Shown piece by piece: positions 35,730-44,649 of a stretch of 64,000 nt of DNA. Below the pieces are notes generated by a model. The model did not search any database, had not been told where the DNA came from, and was given only the letters and a program-made list of their open reading frames with translations. How positions within the stretch are numbered: the first letter of the stretch is position 1; each line of letters starts with the position of its first letter. The stretch spans positions 1 through 64,000 of the forward strand of contig NZ_VZOV01000016.1 in assembly GCF_008801915.1 (NCBI RefSeq), read 5' to 3'. Source of the stretch: Cupriavidus gilardii. GTDB taxonomy: Bacteria; Pseudomonadota; Gammaproteobacteria; Burkholderiales; Burkholderiaceae. Position numbers and translations under genes: made by a program.

Positions 35730-38700
35730 TCATGCAGGCTGGCGGCCTTGATCCGGTTGATGCGTCTGAGTGACTGGCTCGCGAGTATCTTCCGCGTCCT
35801 CATCCTTGCGGTGAGCAAGTCGATAGAGCACCGGCAACACCAGTAGGGTCAGCGCCGTGGACGACAAGATGCCACCGATTACCACCGTTGCGAGGGGACG
35901 TTGCACCTCAGCGCCCGTACCGGTGGCGATGGCCATCGGCACGAAACCCAGGGATGCCACCAGGGCCGTCATCAGCACCGGACGCAGTCGCGTCAGGGCG
36001 CCAACTCGGACCGCGCTGTCGAGGGAATGCCCTTCTTCGCGCAGCGATCGGATAAACGACAGCATCACCAGACCATTGAGCACCGCCACCCCGCACAGCG
36101 CGATGAAGCCCACCGCTGCAGTAATGGACATCGGAATGCCGCGTATCCACAGGGCAAGAATCCCGCCAGTCAGCGCAAAGGGAATGCCCGTGAAGACTAG
36201 CAAGCCATCCTTGATGTTGTTGAACATCGCAAACAACAGTACGAAGACCAGCAACAGCGCCACCGGCACTACCACCTGCAGGCGGGTGGTGGCGGACTGC
36301 AGTTGCTCAAAGGTGCCACCCCATGTCATCCAGTAGCCAGCCGGGATCTTGACCTGGCTTTGGATAGCCGCTTCCGCCTCGGGCACGAATGAACCAATAT
36401 CACGTCCACGAACGTTGGCACTGATCACGATGCGGCGCTTGCCGTTCTCGCGCGAGATCTGGTTCGGGCCGGGCGCCATTTCCAGCGTCGCCACCTCGCT
36501 CAATGGGATAAACGTCGTTCTCGCGTCCACTCCTTTTGGCAACGGAATCGGCAATCGGCGCAGAGCCTCGACCTCGCCGCGCACAGCTTCGGGCAGGCGG
36601 ACCACGATATCGAAACGACGATCGCCCTGGAAGAAGGTTCCGGAATCACGGCCTCCGACGCCCGTTGCCACCGCGTCTTGCACGTCGCTCATGTTAAGCC
36701 CGTATCGCGCCGCCTTCTCCCGATCGATCTTGACCGTCAGCATCGGCAAGCCGGTGGTCTGTTCTACCTTCACCTCCTGCGCGCCGGGGATGCCCTGCAG
36801 CACGGCCGATACCTTCTTCGCCGTCTCGCTGAGCACGTTGTTGTCATCGCCGAAGATCTTGACTGCGACGTCCGAGCGGACCCCGGAGATCAGCTCGTTG
36901 AACCGCAGCTGGATCGGTTGGGAGAACTCGTAGTTGTTCCCGGGGATCTTGCCGGCTTCCTCCTGGATGGCGGACAGCAGTTCGGCATGTGTTTTCTTCG
37001 GCTCTGGCCAATCCTTCTCAGGCTTGAGCATGATGTAGCCATCCGAAATATTCGGCGGCATCGGATCGGATGCAATCTCCGCCGTACCTGTCCGCGCAAA
37101 CACGCGCTCGATTTCGGGGAATTTTGCCTTGAGGGTCGTCTCGATCGTCTTCTGCATCTCCACGGACTGCGACAGGCTCGTGCCAGGAATGCGCAGCGCC
37201 TGGATGGCAATGTCGCCTTCGTTCAGATTGGGGATGAACTCGCTGCCCAGGCGGGCCGCAATGGCCACGCACAGAACAATTGACACCGCGGCAAACGTCA
37301 ATACAACGGCCGTGTTCGCGAGCGACTTTTCCAGCAGCGGCTCGTAGCGACGCTTCGCCCAGAGCATGAGACGATTTTCTTTCTCGGCCACCCGTTCGCC
37401 GATGAACAAGGCGACCGCAGCCGGAACGAACGTCACGGACAGAATCATCGCGCCCAGCAGCGCCAGGACGACCGTGAACGCCATCGGGTGGAACATCTTG
37501 CCTTCCACCCCCGTCAGCGCAAAGATCGGCAGGTAGACGATCATAATGATGAGCTGACCGAAGATCAGTGGGCGACGCGCCTCCTTCGCTGCGGCAAACA
37601 CCTCATGGAACCGCTCGGAGCGCGTCAATGGCCGGCCATGGTGTTCCTGCGCATGCGCCAGTCGCCTCACACAGTTTTCGACAATCACCACCGCGCCATC
37701 GATGATGATGCCGAAGTCGAGCGCGCCCAAGCTCATCAGGTTCGCACTGATCTTGTAGTTCACCATCCCCGTGAAGGTGAACAACATCGCCAGCGGAATG
37801 ATCGTCGCGGTAATCAGCGCCGCGCGGATGTTACCCAGGAAAAGGAACAGAATTACGATGACGAGCACCGCGCCTTCAAGAAGGTTCTTCTTGACGGTCG
37901 CAATGGCCTTGTCGACCAGACGTGTCCGGTCGTATACCGTTACGATCTTCACACCTTCCGGCATCGTACGGTTAATGGAAGCGACCTTTTCATCGACCGC
38001 TTTTGACACAGCCCGGCTGTTTTCGCCGATGAGCATGAATACCGTGCCCAGCACAACTTCCTTGCCATTCTCGGTTGCCGCACCGGTACGCAGTTCCTTG
38101 CCAATCTCCACATCCCCGATGTCGCGAATGCGGATCGGCTGCCCCTGCGCTGTACCGACAATAATGTTGCGGATGTCGTCTTCGGACGCAACCTGACCCG
38201 GCGCACGAACCAGATACTGCTCGCCCCTACGCTCGATGTAGCCCGCACCCACGTTGTCGTTGTTCTTGTTCAGCGCATTGACGACGTCGGTCAGCGTCAG
38301 CCCGTACGACGCTAGCCGTTCAAGACTCGGCGCGACCAGGTACTGCTTGTTGAAACCACCGATAGTATTGATCTCGGTGACACCGGGCACGTTACGCAGT
38401 TGCGGCCGTACCACCCAATCCTGGATTTCGCGCAAATCTGTCGGCGTATAGGCAGTCCCGTCAGCTTTGCGAGCACCCTCTTCGGCTTCAACGGTCCATA
38501 GATAGATCTCCCCGAGGCCGGTCGAAATAGGCCCCATCGCCGGCACAACGCCTTCAGGCAGATTGTCCTTGGCTTCCTGGATGCGCTGGTTGACGAGTTG
38601 GCGCGCGAAATAGACGTCCGTGCCATCCTTGAAGATGACCGTCACCTGCGACAAGCCATAGCGGGACAGGGAACGCGTCTGTTCGAGTCCCGGCAGGCCG

Positions 38701-38921
38701 GCCATCACGACCTCGATCGGATACGTAACACGCTGTTCGGTTTCGAGCGGTGAATAGCCTGGTGCCGAGGTATTGACCTGAACCTGAACGTTGGTAATGT
38801 CAGGGACCGCGTCGATCGGTAGTCGGTTGTAGCTGAAAATCCCTAACCCGGCCATTCCAAACACGGCGAGCAGGACCAGCCATCGCTGCTGGATGGCGAA
38901 ACTAATGATACGTTCAAACAT
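35730..38921 (-). CDS. czcA: CzcA, RND proton-driven Co/Zn/Cd pump
   Basis: 1063 aa from MFERII at 38921 with GGGGGA upstream; a longer frame through an ATG at 38969 overlaps czcB and is rejected. Twelve helices and two large periplasmic loops form the heavy-metal-efflux RND plan. TM4 carries DFGIIIDGAVVIVEN, whose two Asp and one Glu (402, 408, 415) are the proton relay established for CzcA. It trimerises in the inner membrane and exports periplasmic or cytosolic Zn, Co and Cd through CzcB and CzcC. It is the last gene of the czcICBA series. Confidence 0.97.
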   Translation of the reverse strand: MFERIISFAIQQRWLVLLAVFGMAGLGIFSYNRLPIDAVPDITNVQVQVNTSAPGYSPLETEQRVTYPIEVVMAGLPGLEQTRSLSRYGLSQVTVIFKDGTDVYFARQLVNQRIQEAKDNLPEGVVPAMGPISTGLGEIYLWTVEAEEGARKADGTAYTPTDLREIQDWVVRPQLRNVPGVTEINTIGGFNKQYLVAPSLERLASYGLTLTDVVNALNKNNDNVGAGYIERRGEQYLVRAPGQVASEDDIRNIIVGTAQGQPIRIRDIGDVEIGKELRTGAATENGKEVVLGTVFMLIGENSRAVSKAVDEKVASINRTMPEGVKIVTVYDRTRLVDKAIATVKKNLLEGAVLVIVILFLFLGNIRAALITATIIPLAMLFTFTGMVNYKISANLMSLGALDFGIIIDGAVVIVENCVRRLAHAQEHHGRPLTRSERFHEVFAAAKEARRPLIFGQLIIMIVYLPIFALTGVEGKMFHPMAFTVVLALLGAMILSVTFVPAAVALFIGERVAEKENRLMLWAKRRYEPLLEKSLANTAVVLTFAAVSIVLCVAIAARLGSEFIPNLNEGDIAIQALRIPGTSLSQSVEMQKTIETTLKAKFPEIERVFARTGTAEIASDPMPPNISDGYIMLKPEKDWPEPKKTHAELLSAIQEEAGKIPGNNYEFSQPIQLRFNELISGVRSDVAVKIFGDDNNVLSETAKKVSAVLQGIPGAQEVKVEQTTGLPMLTVKIDREKAARYGLNMSDVQDAVATGVGGRDSGTFFQGDRRFDIVVRLPEAVRGEVEALRRLPIPLPKGVDARTTFIPLSEVATLEMAPGPNQISRENGKRRIVISANVRGRDIGSFVPEAEAAIQSQVKIPAGYWMTWGGTFEQLQSATTRLQVVVPVALLLVFVLLFAMFNNIKDGLLVFTGIPFALTGGILALWIRGIPMSITAAVGFIALCGVAVLNGLVMLSFIRSLREEGHSLDSAVRVGALTRLRPVLMTALVASLGFVPMAIATGTGAEVQRPLATVVIGGILSSTALTLLVLPVLYRLAHRKDEDAEDTREPVTQTHQPDQGRQPA

Positions 38922-38937
38922 TGCTGTTTCCCCCGTA

Positions 38938-40500
38938 TCAATGGCCGTGTTCGGCGCTGGATTTGCCAAGTTCGGCCTTCAGAACAAAACTGTTGGCGGC
39001 GGCGTAACGTGCGCCCGGCTTCAGGCCCTCGACAATCTCGATGACCTTGCCGTTTGTCCGGCCGACCTTCACCGGCTGCGGCACGAATCCACCTTGAACC
39101 GCGACAAAGACTACGCTCTCGCCATTGACGTCCTGGACGGCCTCGGTCTTCACCGCAACGGGCACCTCGACATCAGCACCGAATACGTCGACCGTGACGA
39201 AGAGACCCGGTCGCCAAGCCATCTGTGGATTGGTCAATGTTACGCGGGCCTTCGCCGTCCGCGTCTGCTCGCCCAGCAGCGAACCCACGTATGAAACGGT
39301 GCCATCTGCCTTCACATCGGACGATGCCGAATTGATCGACGCCTTTTCGCCGATGCGCACCCGCTCGACATCCTTGGCAGACACCACGAACTCGGCCCAG
39401 ACGGACGACAGATCCGACAGCGTGAACACGTTGGCGTTGTCCGCCACCGCTTCCCCAAGCGAGATATGCTTTTCAACGATCATGCCGTCGAACGGTGCGC
39501 GCAGCTCGTAGCGATTGAGTGCCGTCGAGCTGTTGCTGGCGCCAATGGCGGTCAGCTTCTGCTGCGCGTTCTGGACACTGATCTGCGCTTCCTGCAGCGC
39601 GTTGCGGGCGCTCAGATAATCTTGCTCCGCAGAGATCTTCTGTTCCCAGAGCTTCTTCTCGCGGTCATAAGTGACACGCGCCAGATCCAGACGTTTCTGT
39701 GCTGCGAGCAGTTCGCTGCGCTGGTCAGAAAGTCCGGTGCTCGCGATGACCGCGAGAACCTGTCCCTTCTTAACCTGTTGCCCAATATTGGCCGGAACGC
39801 TCTCTACGACGCCAGCCAGTCGCGGCACCACGTGGGCTGTCTTGTCTTCGTTGAAACGGATTTCGCCGGGGAACTGGACGCCAGCCTGGACCTTTGCCGA
39901 GCCCGCGGTTTGAACCACTACCCCTGTCTTGGCCAGCTGGTCCGCTGTCAACTCAATCTTGCCTTCCTCTTTCGAGAGCCGCACGGCGAGTGGCGAAGAC
40001 GAACCGGGCAAGGTCACATTTGCGGTCACGTCAAAGACATGGGGCTCGGCAACTGGCTGTTGGCTTTCCAGCGCGTCGCCAGACACCACGAACTTGAGCG
40101 CTTGAGACTCGCCCGTAGCCCGCACGAGCTGGCCTGTCGCTGCCACGCCATTTGCCACCGCCTTCCCAGACTTGCTAACCCAGAGCCGAATACGGGCCTC
40201 GCCCTTGGATTCGGCCGTGCCAATTTCGACGTCATAGCCATCACGCGAAAAGAGCGCGCCACCATTGGGGCCCTTCTTGACCTCGTGATGCTCGCCGTCG
40301 CCGTGTGACTTGTCATCCTTGTGGTCGGCTTCCGCCGCCTGCTTGCCATGGTGCTCGGTGTCGCCATGCCCCTTGGATTCCGAGTGCCCACCCTGCTCTT
40401 CCGGCGCAGAGCGCCCGCTCAGCAGAACGCCACCAGTCGCGACGCCGCCCACCAGTACGATGGCCGCAATGGCAGCCTTTTGTTTGTTCGAAATAGCCAT
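38938..40500 (-). CDS. czcB: CzcB, periplasmic adaptor of the Czc efflux complex
   Basis: 520 aa with an N-terminal membrane anchor (AAIAAIVLVGGVATGGVLL). A His-rich segment (HSESKGHGDTEHHGKQ, then HKDDKSHGDGEHHEV) could bind Zn. The lipoyl half-motifs flank a helical hairpin (RLAGVVESVPANIGQQVKKG, then RYELRAPFDGMIVEKHISLG), and beta-barrel domains follow. It links CzcA to CzcC. Length equals that of the C. metallidurans protein as I recall. It starts 17 bp after czcC and ends 16 bp before czcA. Confidence 0.96.
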   Translation of the reverse strand: MAISNKQKAAIAAIVLVGGVATGGVLLSGRSAPEEQGGHSESKGHGDTEHHGKQAAEADHKDDKSHGDGEHHEVKKGPNGGALFSRDGYDVEIGTAESKGEARIRLWVSKSGKAVANGVAATGQLVRATGESQALKFVVSGDALESQQPVAEPHVFDVTANVTLPGSSSPLAVRLSKEEGKIELTADQLAKTGVVVQTAGSAKVQAGVQFPGEIRFNEDKTAHVVPRLAGVVESVPANIGQQVKKGQVLAVIASTGLSDQRSELLAAQKRLDLARVTYDREKKLWEQKISAEQDYLSARNALQEAQISVQNAQQKLTAIGASNSSTALNRYELRAPFDGMIVEKHISLGEAVADNANVFTLSDLSSVWAEFVVSAKDVERVRIGEKASINSASSDVKADGTVSYVGSLLGEQTRTAKARVTLTNPQMAWRPGLFVTVDVFGADVEVPVAVKTEAVQDVNGESVVFVAVQGGFVPQPVKVGRTNGKVIEIVEGLKPGARYAAANSFVLKAELGKSSAEHGH

Positions 40501-40517
40501 GTTTTATGAATCCCGTC

Positions 40518-41774
40518 TTAACGTCCCAGAATGCGATCGATCGTGGTCGCCGCCTGATAGGTTTGTCCAAGCACGCCGAGATAGCGGATGCGTGCCTGGA
40601 ACAGCGTGCGCTGGGCATCCAGGACGTCCAGATAATTGAACTTGCCGGCCTCGAAGCCAATGGTCGCCGCGTTGAAGGCTTGCTCGGCGCCTGGCAAGAC
40701 GGTCTGCTTCAGCGTTTGTGCCGAGGCGCGCGATACCGACAGCTGGTTCGATGCCATCAGGAGATTTCGGGTCAGGCTGATGCGATTGGCCAGATATTCA
40801 TCCTGGGCCTTGTCCGCCTGGCGAATGGCCGAATACAAGTTGCCCTGATTCCGGTCAAAAATCGGCAACGGGATCGCCACACCGATCACCGCCATGTTGC
40901 GGTTGGCTTCTGTATCTCGCTTGGCACCCAGACTGACTGTCAGATCCGGATACTGGCGGCTGCGCTCAACGCCCACCAATGCCTGGCGGCGGTCAAGTTC
41001 AGCGCGGCTTGCGGCCACCAGCGGTGAGTTTTCCAGCTCCTTCAGAAGGAGTTCAGGCGCCGGCCTGGATGGCAGCGCGTCCAGATTGCCCTGTGCTTCG
41101 GTAAACTGCGGCGATGCATTGCCCCACAACGCCGTCAACGCCTGACGGGCGGACTGCAGGCTCGCCGTTGCTTCGGCCAATTCAAGTTCGGCGTTGGCCT
41201 GTTCGACACGTGCCTTAGTTTCGTCAACCGGGGAGATCTTGCCGGCCGCGACGCGGCGTGAAGCGGCTTGCGCGCCCCTCGCAGCGATATCCGCGGAGCC
41301 AGTTGCCAGCTTGACGCGTTCCTGTGCGATCAAGACGGAAAAAAAGCTCTCGATTACCTGCGCCCGAATGTCACCGCGAACGCCAGCCAGCGTTGCCTGC
41401 GCCAGTTCGCGCGTCCTTTCCGCGGCATTGATACGAGCCGAGCGCTTGCCGCCCAGTTCGATGGGGATATTCATCTGGGCGGTGGATGTACGGGTGGATT
41501 TCCGCGTGTCCTCGACCAGCGTCTGGAGTTCCGGGTTCGGAATAACCCGGGCCTGCATGATCCCACCTTCTGTGGAATCGAGTTCCTTGGCGGCGGCGGA
41601 CAGGTTGAAATTGCTTCCTGCCGCCAGCGACAACGCGGCCTCGAGGGTCAACGGTCCCGCCGCTTCCCTTGGGAAGACGGGCACCATGGACGTGCCGGTG
41701 TCAGATTGCGCTACGGCAAAGTTTGGGCTGAGAAATGCTACCGCCAGCCCGAGCGGCAGAAATAGTCTTCGCAT
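40518..41774 (-). CDS. czcC: CzcC, outer-membrane factor of the Czc efflux complex
   Basis: 418 aa with signal peptide MRRLFLPLGLAVAFLSPNFAVAQ. TolC-type duplicated long helices and short strands follow (LTLEAALSLAAGSNFNLSAAAKEL, RVIPNPELQTLVEDTRKS, the repeat half NMAVIGVAIPLPIFDRNQGNLYSAIRQ). As a trimer it forms the outer-membrane channel for metal passed by CzcBA. It is downstream of czcI after 75 bp and upstream of czcB. Confidence 0.96.
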   Translation of the reverse strand: MRRLFLPLGLAVAFLSPNFAVAQSDTGTSMVPVFPREAAGPLTLEAALSLAAGSNFNLSAAAKELDSTEGGIMQARVIPNPELQTLVEDTRKSTRTSTAQMNIPIELGGKRSARINAAERTRELAQATLAGVRGDIRAQVIESFFSVLIAQERVKLATGSADIAARGAQAASRRVAAGKISPVDETKARVEQANAELELAEATASLQSARQALTALWGNASPQFTEAQGNLDALPSRPAPELLLKELENSPLVAASRAELDRRQALVGVERSRQYPDLTVSLGAKRDTEANRNMAVIGVAIPLPIFDRNQGNLYSAIRQADKAQDEYLANRISLTRNLLMASNQLSVSRASAQTLKQTVLPGAEQAFNAATIGFEAGKFNYLDVLDAQRTLFQARIRYLGVLGQTYQAATTIDRILGR

Positions 41775-41849
41775 CGAATTGCACCAAGGTATGTGACCAG
41801 GAGAATTCGGCGAGAGACGAAAGGAGAAAAAGAGTCGTCGTCTCGCCGA

Positions 41850-42197
41850 TCAAGCGAGACGCTGCCACTGAGGACGGTCGGGAGCCCTGGCATTCAGAGA
41901 CGAGAACTCGGACGCATGTTGAGTATCGGTCACTTCTACCCGATTCGCTATCAACACGTCCTGCGTCTGTCCATAGGCGAACGGGAGGGAGACCAGATGG
42001 CATACCCCGCAGTCTGTATCCACGAATGGCTTTTTCTCGGCATCCGTTTTACCTTCCGGCTGCTGATGACGATGCTCGTGGTGCCCAAGGTGCCAAGTGG
42101 CCGTGGCTTTCTCGTGCTGACAATAGCGTGCCGCTGCCGCCCAGGAAAACTGGAACGGCAAAATGAGCAGCACGAAGATCAGAACGAAACGTCGCAT
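41850..42197 (-). CDS. czcI: CzcI, small periplasmic regulator-type protein of the czc operon
   Basis: 115 aa: a signal peptide (MRRFVLIFVLLILPFQFSWAAA), then Cys/His motifs (RYCQHE, HLGHHEHRHQQ, DCGVCHLV), and the RAPDRPQW-type tail. CzcI is the first gene of czcICBA and is implicated in control of the operon. A pair of phased half-sites lies 88 bp upstream. It precedes czcC in the same direction. Confidence 0.92.
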   Translation of the reverse strand: MRRFVLIFVLLILPFQFSWAAAARYCQHEKATATWHLGHHEHRHQQPEGKTDAEKKPFVDTDCGVCHLVSLPFAYGQTQDVLIANRVEVTDTQHASEFSSLNARAPDRPQWQRLA

Positions 42198-42284
42198 TCC
42201 TTGGGAGACTGTGCGGGGGGCTTGGGGTTGAAGTACTAACGGCTGGGCCGTCGCCGAAGTTTACATGAATCCTCGATCACCAGC

Positions 42285-42300
42285 ATTAAGAGCAGATTAC
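42285..42300 (-). promoter_or_regulatory. Candidate CzcR site of the czcICBA promoter
   Basis: On the complement GTAAT begins at 42300 and TTAAT at 42289, 11 bp apart, reading toward czcI whose ATG is 88 bp away. It lies at the end of the upstream 69-aa gene's coding region boundary. Confidence 0.55.
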
Positions 42301-42302
42301 GA

Positions 42303-42512
42303 TTATCGCTTTCGCCTGCTCGTTTTGGGGTGCCGCTTTCGCCCCTCATCAGTCTTACGCTTGGGGGCGGGCCCATGCTTCCACCGCAAATAGACAGCGA
42401 ACCCCACATACAGGACGATCAGGCCGACCAGCATCACGAGCATGCTCTCGACAACAGAATCGGAGACGTGAGCGTAGTGCATGGCTGTACGTGTATGCGG
42501 AGTTGCCCGCAT
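42303..42512 (-). CDS. Small single-helix membrane protein coupled to czcN
   Basis: 69 aa. Its ATG overlaps the czcN stop as TGATG, which favours the first start over an internal ATG at 42482. One hydrophobic helix (MLVMLVGLIVLYVGFAVYL) is followed by a strongly basic tail (RWKHGPAPKRKTDEGRKRH). It would sit in the inner membrane with the tail in the cytosol. No family is recognised. It reads toward czcI. Confidence 0.5.
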   Translation of the reverse strand: MRATPHTRTAMHYAHVSDSVVESMLVMLVGLIVLYVGFAVYLRWKHGPAPKRKTDEGRKRHPKTSRRKR

Positions 42513-43162
42513 CAGGCAAGCGTCACGACCGCCCGGAGGACGCCGGCGTCATGGAACAAATCAAACGACTCCACGACCACCGACAGGCCGAGAAACCAGA
42601 CCGAGTCCGCAATATTGCGTTGAAAGGAAGACACATGGACCGTCCATGTCGACTCCCCCCTATACAGCGACAGACGGGGAAAGAACGCTGGTGTACGGCG
42701 TGCGTATTCGGCGAATTCCGGGAAGGCGGAAGCCAGAAAGCGGTCTTCCGTCCGGATGACAGCCGGGTACATCAGCGCAAATGCGAGCGCCAGGACTGCG
42801 GTAACCGCCAGCGACTCGGTCATCGCCCCTAGTCCGATAATGCCTAGCAAGTTGCAGACATAGAGCGGATGGCGACACAGTGAATATGGACCCGAGGTCA
42901 CCAAGGTATTGTTCTTGCGCCCGGAAATGTACAACGCGCACCAGAGCCGCCCGACCGTGGCCAGGCTCACCCCCAACATCCCCAGCGTCAGCAGCAGCGG
43001 CGACACCCAGGTACCGTCCCAGCGAGAATGGCCAAAGACCAGACTTGCCAGGACAAACGTTACGACAACACGCCAAACGCCGATGCGGTGGCGTGTCAGG
43101 AAATTGTCCAGCGCCCTCGAGAGACCAGCGGGTTGGGACGGGGAGATTGAAGAATCGGTCAT
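42512..43162 (-). CDS. czcN: CzcN, isoprenylcysteine-methyltransferase-like membrane protein
   Basis: 216 aa from MTDSSI at 43162, the start matching the known CzcN length; the longer frame runs through the intergenic region. It has four to five helices and the ICMT/PEMT C-terminal signature TSGPYSLCRHPLYVCNL, with TEDRFLASAFPEFAEYARRT, which binds S-adenosylmethionine in the superfamily. The substrate is unknown; the gene is part of czc in C. metallidurans. It is divergent from the mgtC-like gene. Confidence 0.92.
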   Translation of the reverse strand: MTDSSISPSQPAGLSRALDNFLTRHRIGVWRVVVTFVLASLVFGHSRWDGTWVSPLLLTLGMLGVSLATVGRLWCALYISGRKNNTLVTSGPYSLCRHPLYVCNLLGIIGLGAMTESLAVTAVLALAFALMYPAVIRTEDRFLASAFPEFAEYARRTPAFFPRLSLYRGESTWTVHVSSFQRNIADSVWFLGLSVVVESFDLFHDAGVLRAVVTLA

Positions 43163-43282
43163 GCGGTTCGGGGGCTGGAGGAGAATGTCGCGCACTTCGA
43201 GTGGACACACTGGCGCGAAAACGAGCACTAATGGCCGGCATTCTAAGGTTGCCCTTCCGTTGTCAGGCTTTATTGCCGAAAT

Positions 43283-43354
43283 GTAATACGTTGTTAATCT
43301 TGCCCCCGGGCCAGCGAATCCGGTTGTGTCATAGCTCGGCAATCTGACAGTCAT
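43283..43354. promoter_or_regulatory. Candidate CzcR sites in the czcN-mgtC divergent region
   Basis: Two groups of phased half-sites: GTAAT 43283 and TTAAT 43294; then GTCAT 43328, GCAAT 43339 and GTCAT 43350, all at 11-bp steps within each group. The second group ends 58 bp before the mgtC-like start, close to the 60 bp at the czcJ-like gene. The block at 43339 is nearly the same as that at 31601. Confidence 0.6.
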
Positions 43355-43411
43355 CTTCTGCGACATAGACTGTCTTGGCCATTTTCAGGACACACCCAGA
43401 GACGCTCCGCA

Positions 43412-43870
43412 ATGAACGACATCATCCGCACATTGAGCTCGGAATTCTCCGATCTCGCTAATGCTGCCGAGGCAGTACGTGCCGTCGTTCGAATGACCGT
43501 CTCTATCGTTTTGGGGGGCTTGCTGGGGTACGAGCGGGAGAGCTCGGGAAAATCCGCAGGCGTGCGCACTCACATGCTCGTCGCGCTGGGGGCATGCGTT
43601 TTTGTCGTGGTTCCCCTCCAGGCGGGCGTGCAGCTTGCCGACATGAGCCGCGTGCTTCAGGGTCTCACGTCAGGCATCGGATTCCTTTGTGCAGGGGCGA
43701 TCCTGAAGCCGGACAATGAGACACACGTCAGGGGGCTCACAACTGCCGCGAGCATCTGGATTGCTGCCGCGATCGGCGTGGCCGCCGGCATGGGCCATGC
43801 GGTGACGGCCATCGTCGCGACTGCCTTCGCACTCATCGTGCTCAGAATCCTTCAAATGTCGAAGAAGTAA
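43412..43870 (+). CDS. MgtC/SapB-family inner-membrane protein
   Basis: 152 aa with four to five helices and the MgtC signature (VVRMTVSIVLGGLLGYERE, then KSAGVRTHMLVALGACVFV and GIGFLCAGAI). The Arg in YERE and the G-rich helix pairs are typical. It lacks the long C-terminal domain of virulence MgtC, like many short SapB-type proteins. It is divergent from czcN behind a candidate CzcR array, which suggests that it is part of the czc response, perhaps in Mg balance or ATPase control. Confidence 0.85.
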   Translation: MNDIIRTLSSEFSDLANAAEAVRAVVRMTVSIVLGGLLGYERESSGKSAGVRTHMLVALGACVFVVVPLQAGVQLADMSRVLQGLTSGIGFLCAGAILKPDNETHVRGLTTAASIWIAAAIGVAAGMGHAVTAIVATAFALIVLRILQMSKK

Positions 43871-43977
43871 GACTCCCAGTGCTCCCAAGCCACGTGCAGC
43901 GCGAATGCGCCAACTTCAGGTTCGGCCAGCATTTCCCAAACGTATGAGCGCGCTTAACAATACGCAAACTCCATCGC

Positions 43978-44385
43978 ATGAGAATTTACCTGGATTACAA
44001 CCTGTTTGCGTACCTTCACGAGGGCACGAACCCGGCTCTGCAAGCCAAAGTGAGCGCACTGTCCGATCGACATGAGTTTCCTTGCAGCCCGGCGCACATG
44101 GAAGAAATTGCCTCGGCGCTCGCAAGACCTTCGGATACTCCCCCGCTCGATCGGTTAGCGGCCGCTTTCTGCAAAATAGACGATGTTTCTCGAATTAGCC
44201 GGAACGTGCAATTGTCTCCGACGACGTTAGGCCCGATGGTTACGAAAGAAGAACAGCCTCTCGAGTGCTTTCTTCGGGTCATGCGGCACTATCGCAAAGA
44301 GCCGGTTGTCGAGAAGAACGACTGGTATACGCGGGACTCCGTAAAGAAGGGGTCACTTCAGAAAACGGAAAATATTGCACGCTAA
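43978..44385 (+). CDS. PIN-domain-like protein, truncated by a transposon end
   Basis: 135 codons. It begins MRIYLDYNLFAYLHEG, with an early Asp and Asn as in PIN-type nucleases, and continues as an acidic alpha/beta protein (SPAHMEEIASALARP). The last 12 codons (GSLQKTENIAR and stop) are supplied by the Tn3-family repeat at 44349, so the natural C-terminus with the remaining acidic residues is lost. Likely inactive. The PIN assignment is by pattern only. Confidence 0.55.
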   Translation: MRIYLDYNLFAYLHEGTNPALQAKVSALSDRHEFPCSPAHMEEIASALARPSDTPPLDRLAAAFCKIDDVSRISRNVQLSPTTLGPMVTKEEQPLECFLRVMRHYRKEPVVEKNDWYTRDSVKKGSLQKTENIAR

Positions 44386-44386
44386 G
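44349..44386 (+). repeat. Second 38-bp Tn3-family terminal repeat, same orientation
   Basis: GGGGTCACTTCAGAAAACGG at its start and ATATTGCACGCTAAG at its end; 36 of 38 bases match the copy at 20441. The GGGG end is on the left in both, so they are direct repeats 23.9 kb apart and neither is the partner of the other in one intact transposon. Confidence 0.87.
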
Positions 44387-44472
44387 GCATGGAAGAGGAC
44401 CACTGCTGTCCCCAGGGGCATTGGCCAGCCGATGGCAAGCAGGTAGAAACCAAAGTCGGGGGACTCCCGTTC

Positions 44473-44649
44473 TCAGAGATCGGCTAGCAGCAGGTAGGCG
44501 CGGTCGAGTTGCCGATGAGCTTCCTGCCGGCGATCCATCGCTTCTAGGGCGAGCAGGAGGTCCTCGGCCAGCTCGAAATCGCTTTCCTGGCATGCCCTTT
44601 CGAACACCGCAAAGACCTCTTCATACAACGTGCGCCCCGGAACGCCCAT
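44473..44649 (-). CDS. Small helical protein of the mobile module
   Basis: 58 aa from the ATG at 44649 with GGAGG eight bases upstream. It is a compact helical, acidic protein (LYEEVFAVFERACQESDFEL, AEDLLLALEAMDRRQEAHRQ). I have the impression of similar proteins beside transposon genes in Pseudomonas and Burkholderiales, but no function. It reads toward the Tn3-type repeat. Confidence 0.6.
   Translation of the reverse strand: MGVPGRTLYEEVFAVFERACQESDFELAEDLLLALEAMDRRQEAHRQLDRAYLLLADL

Noticed and set aside
38922..38969. Longer czcA start at 38969
   Set aside because: It overlaps the czcB coding end, and the start at 38921 has a strong ribosome site and gives the expected 1063 residues.
20441..44386. 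Reading the two 38-bp repeats as the ends of one transposon carrying czc
   Set aside because: They are in the same orientation, whereas Tn3-family ends are inverted; no transposase or resolvase of Tn3 type lies between.
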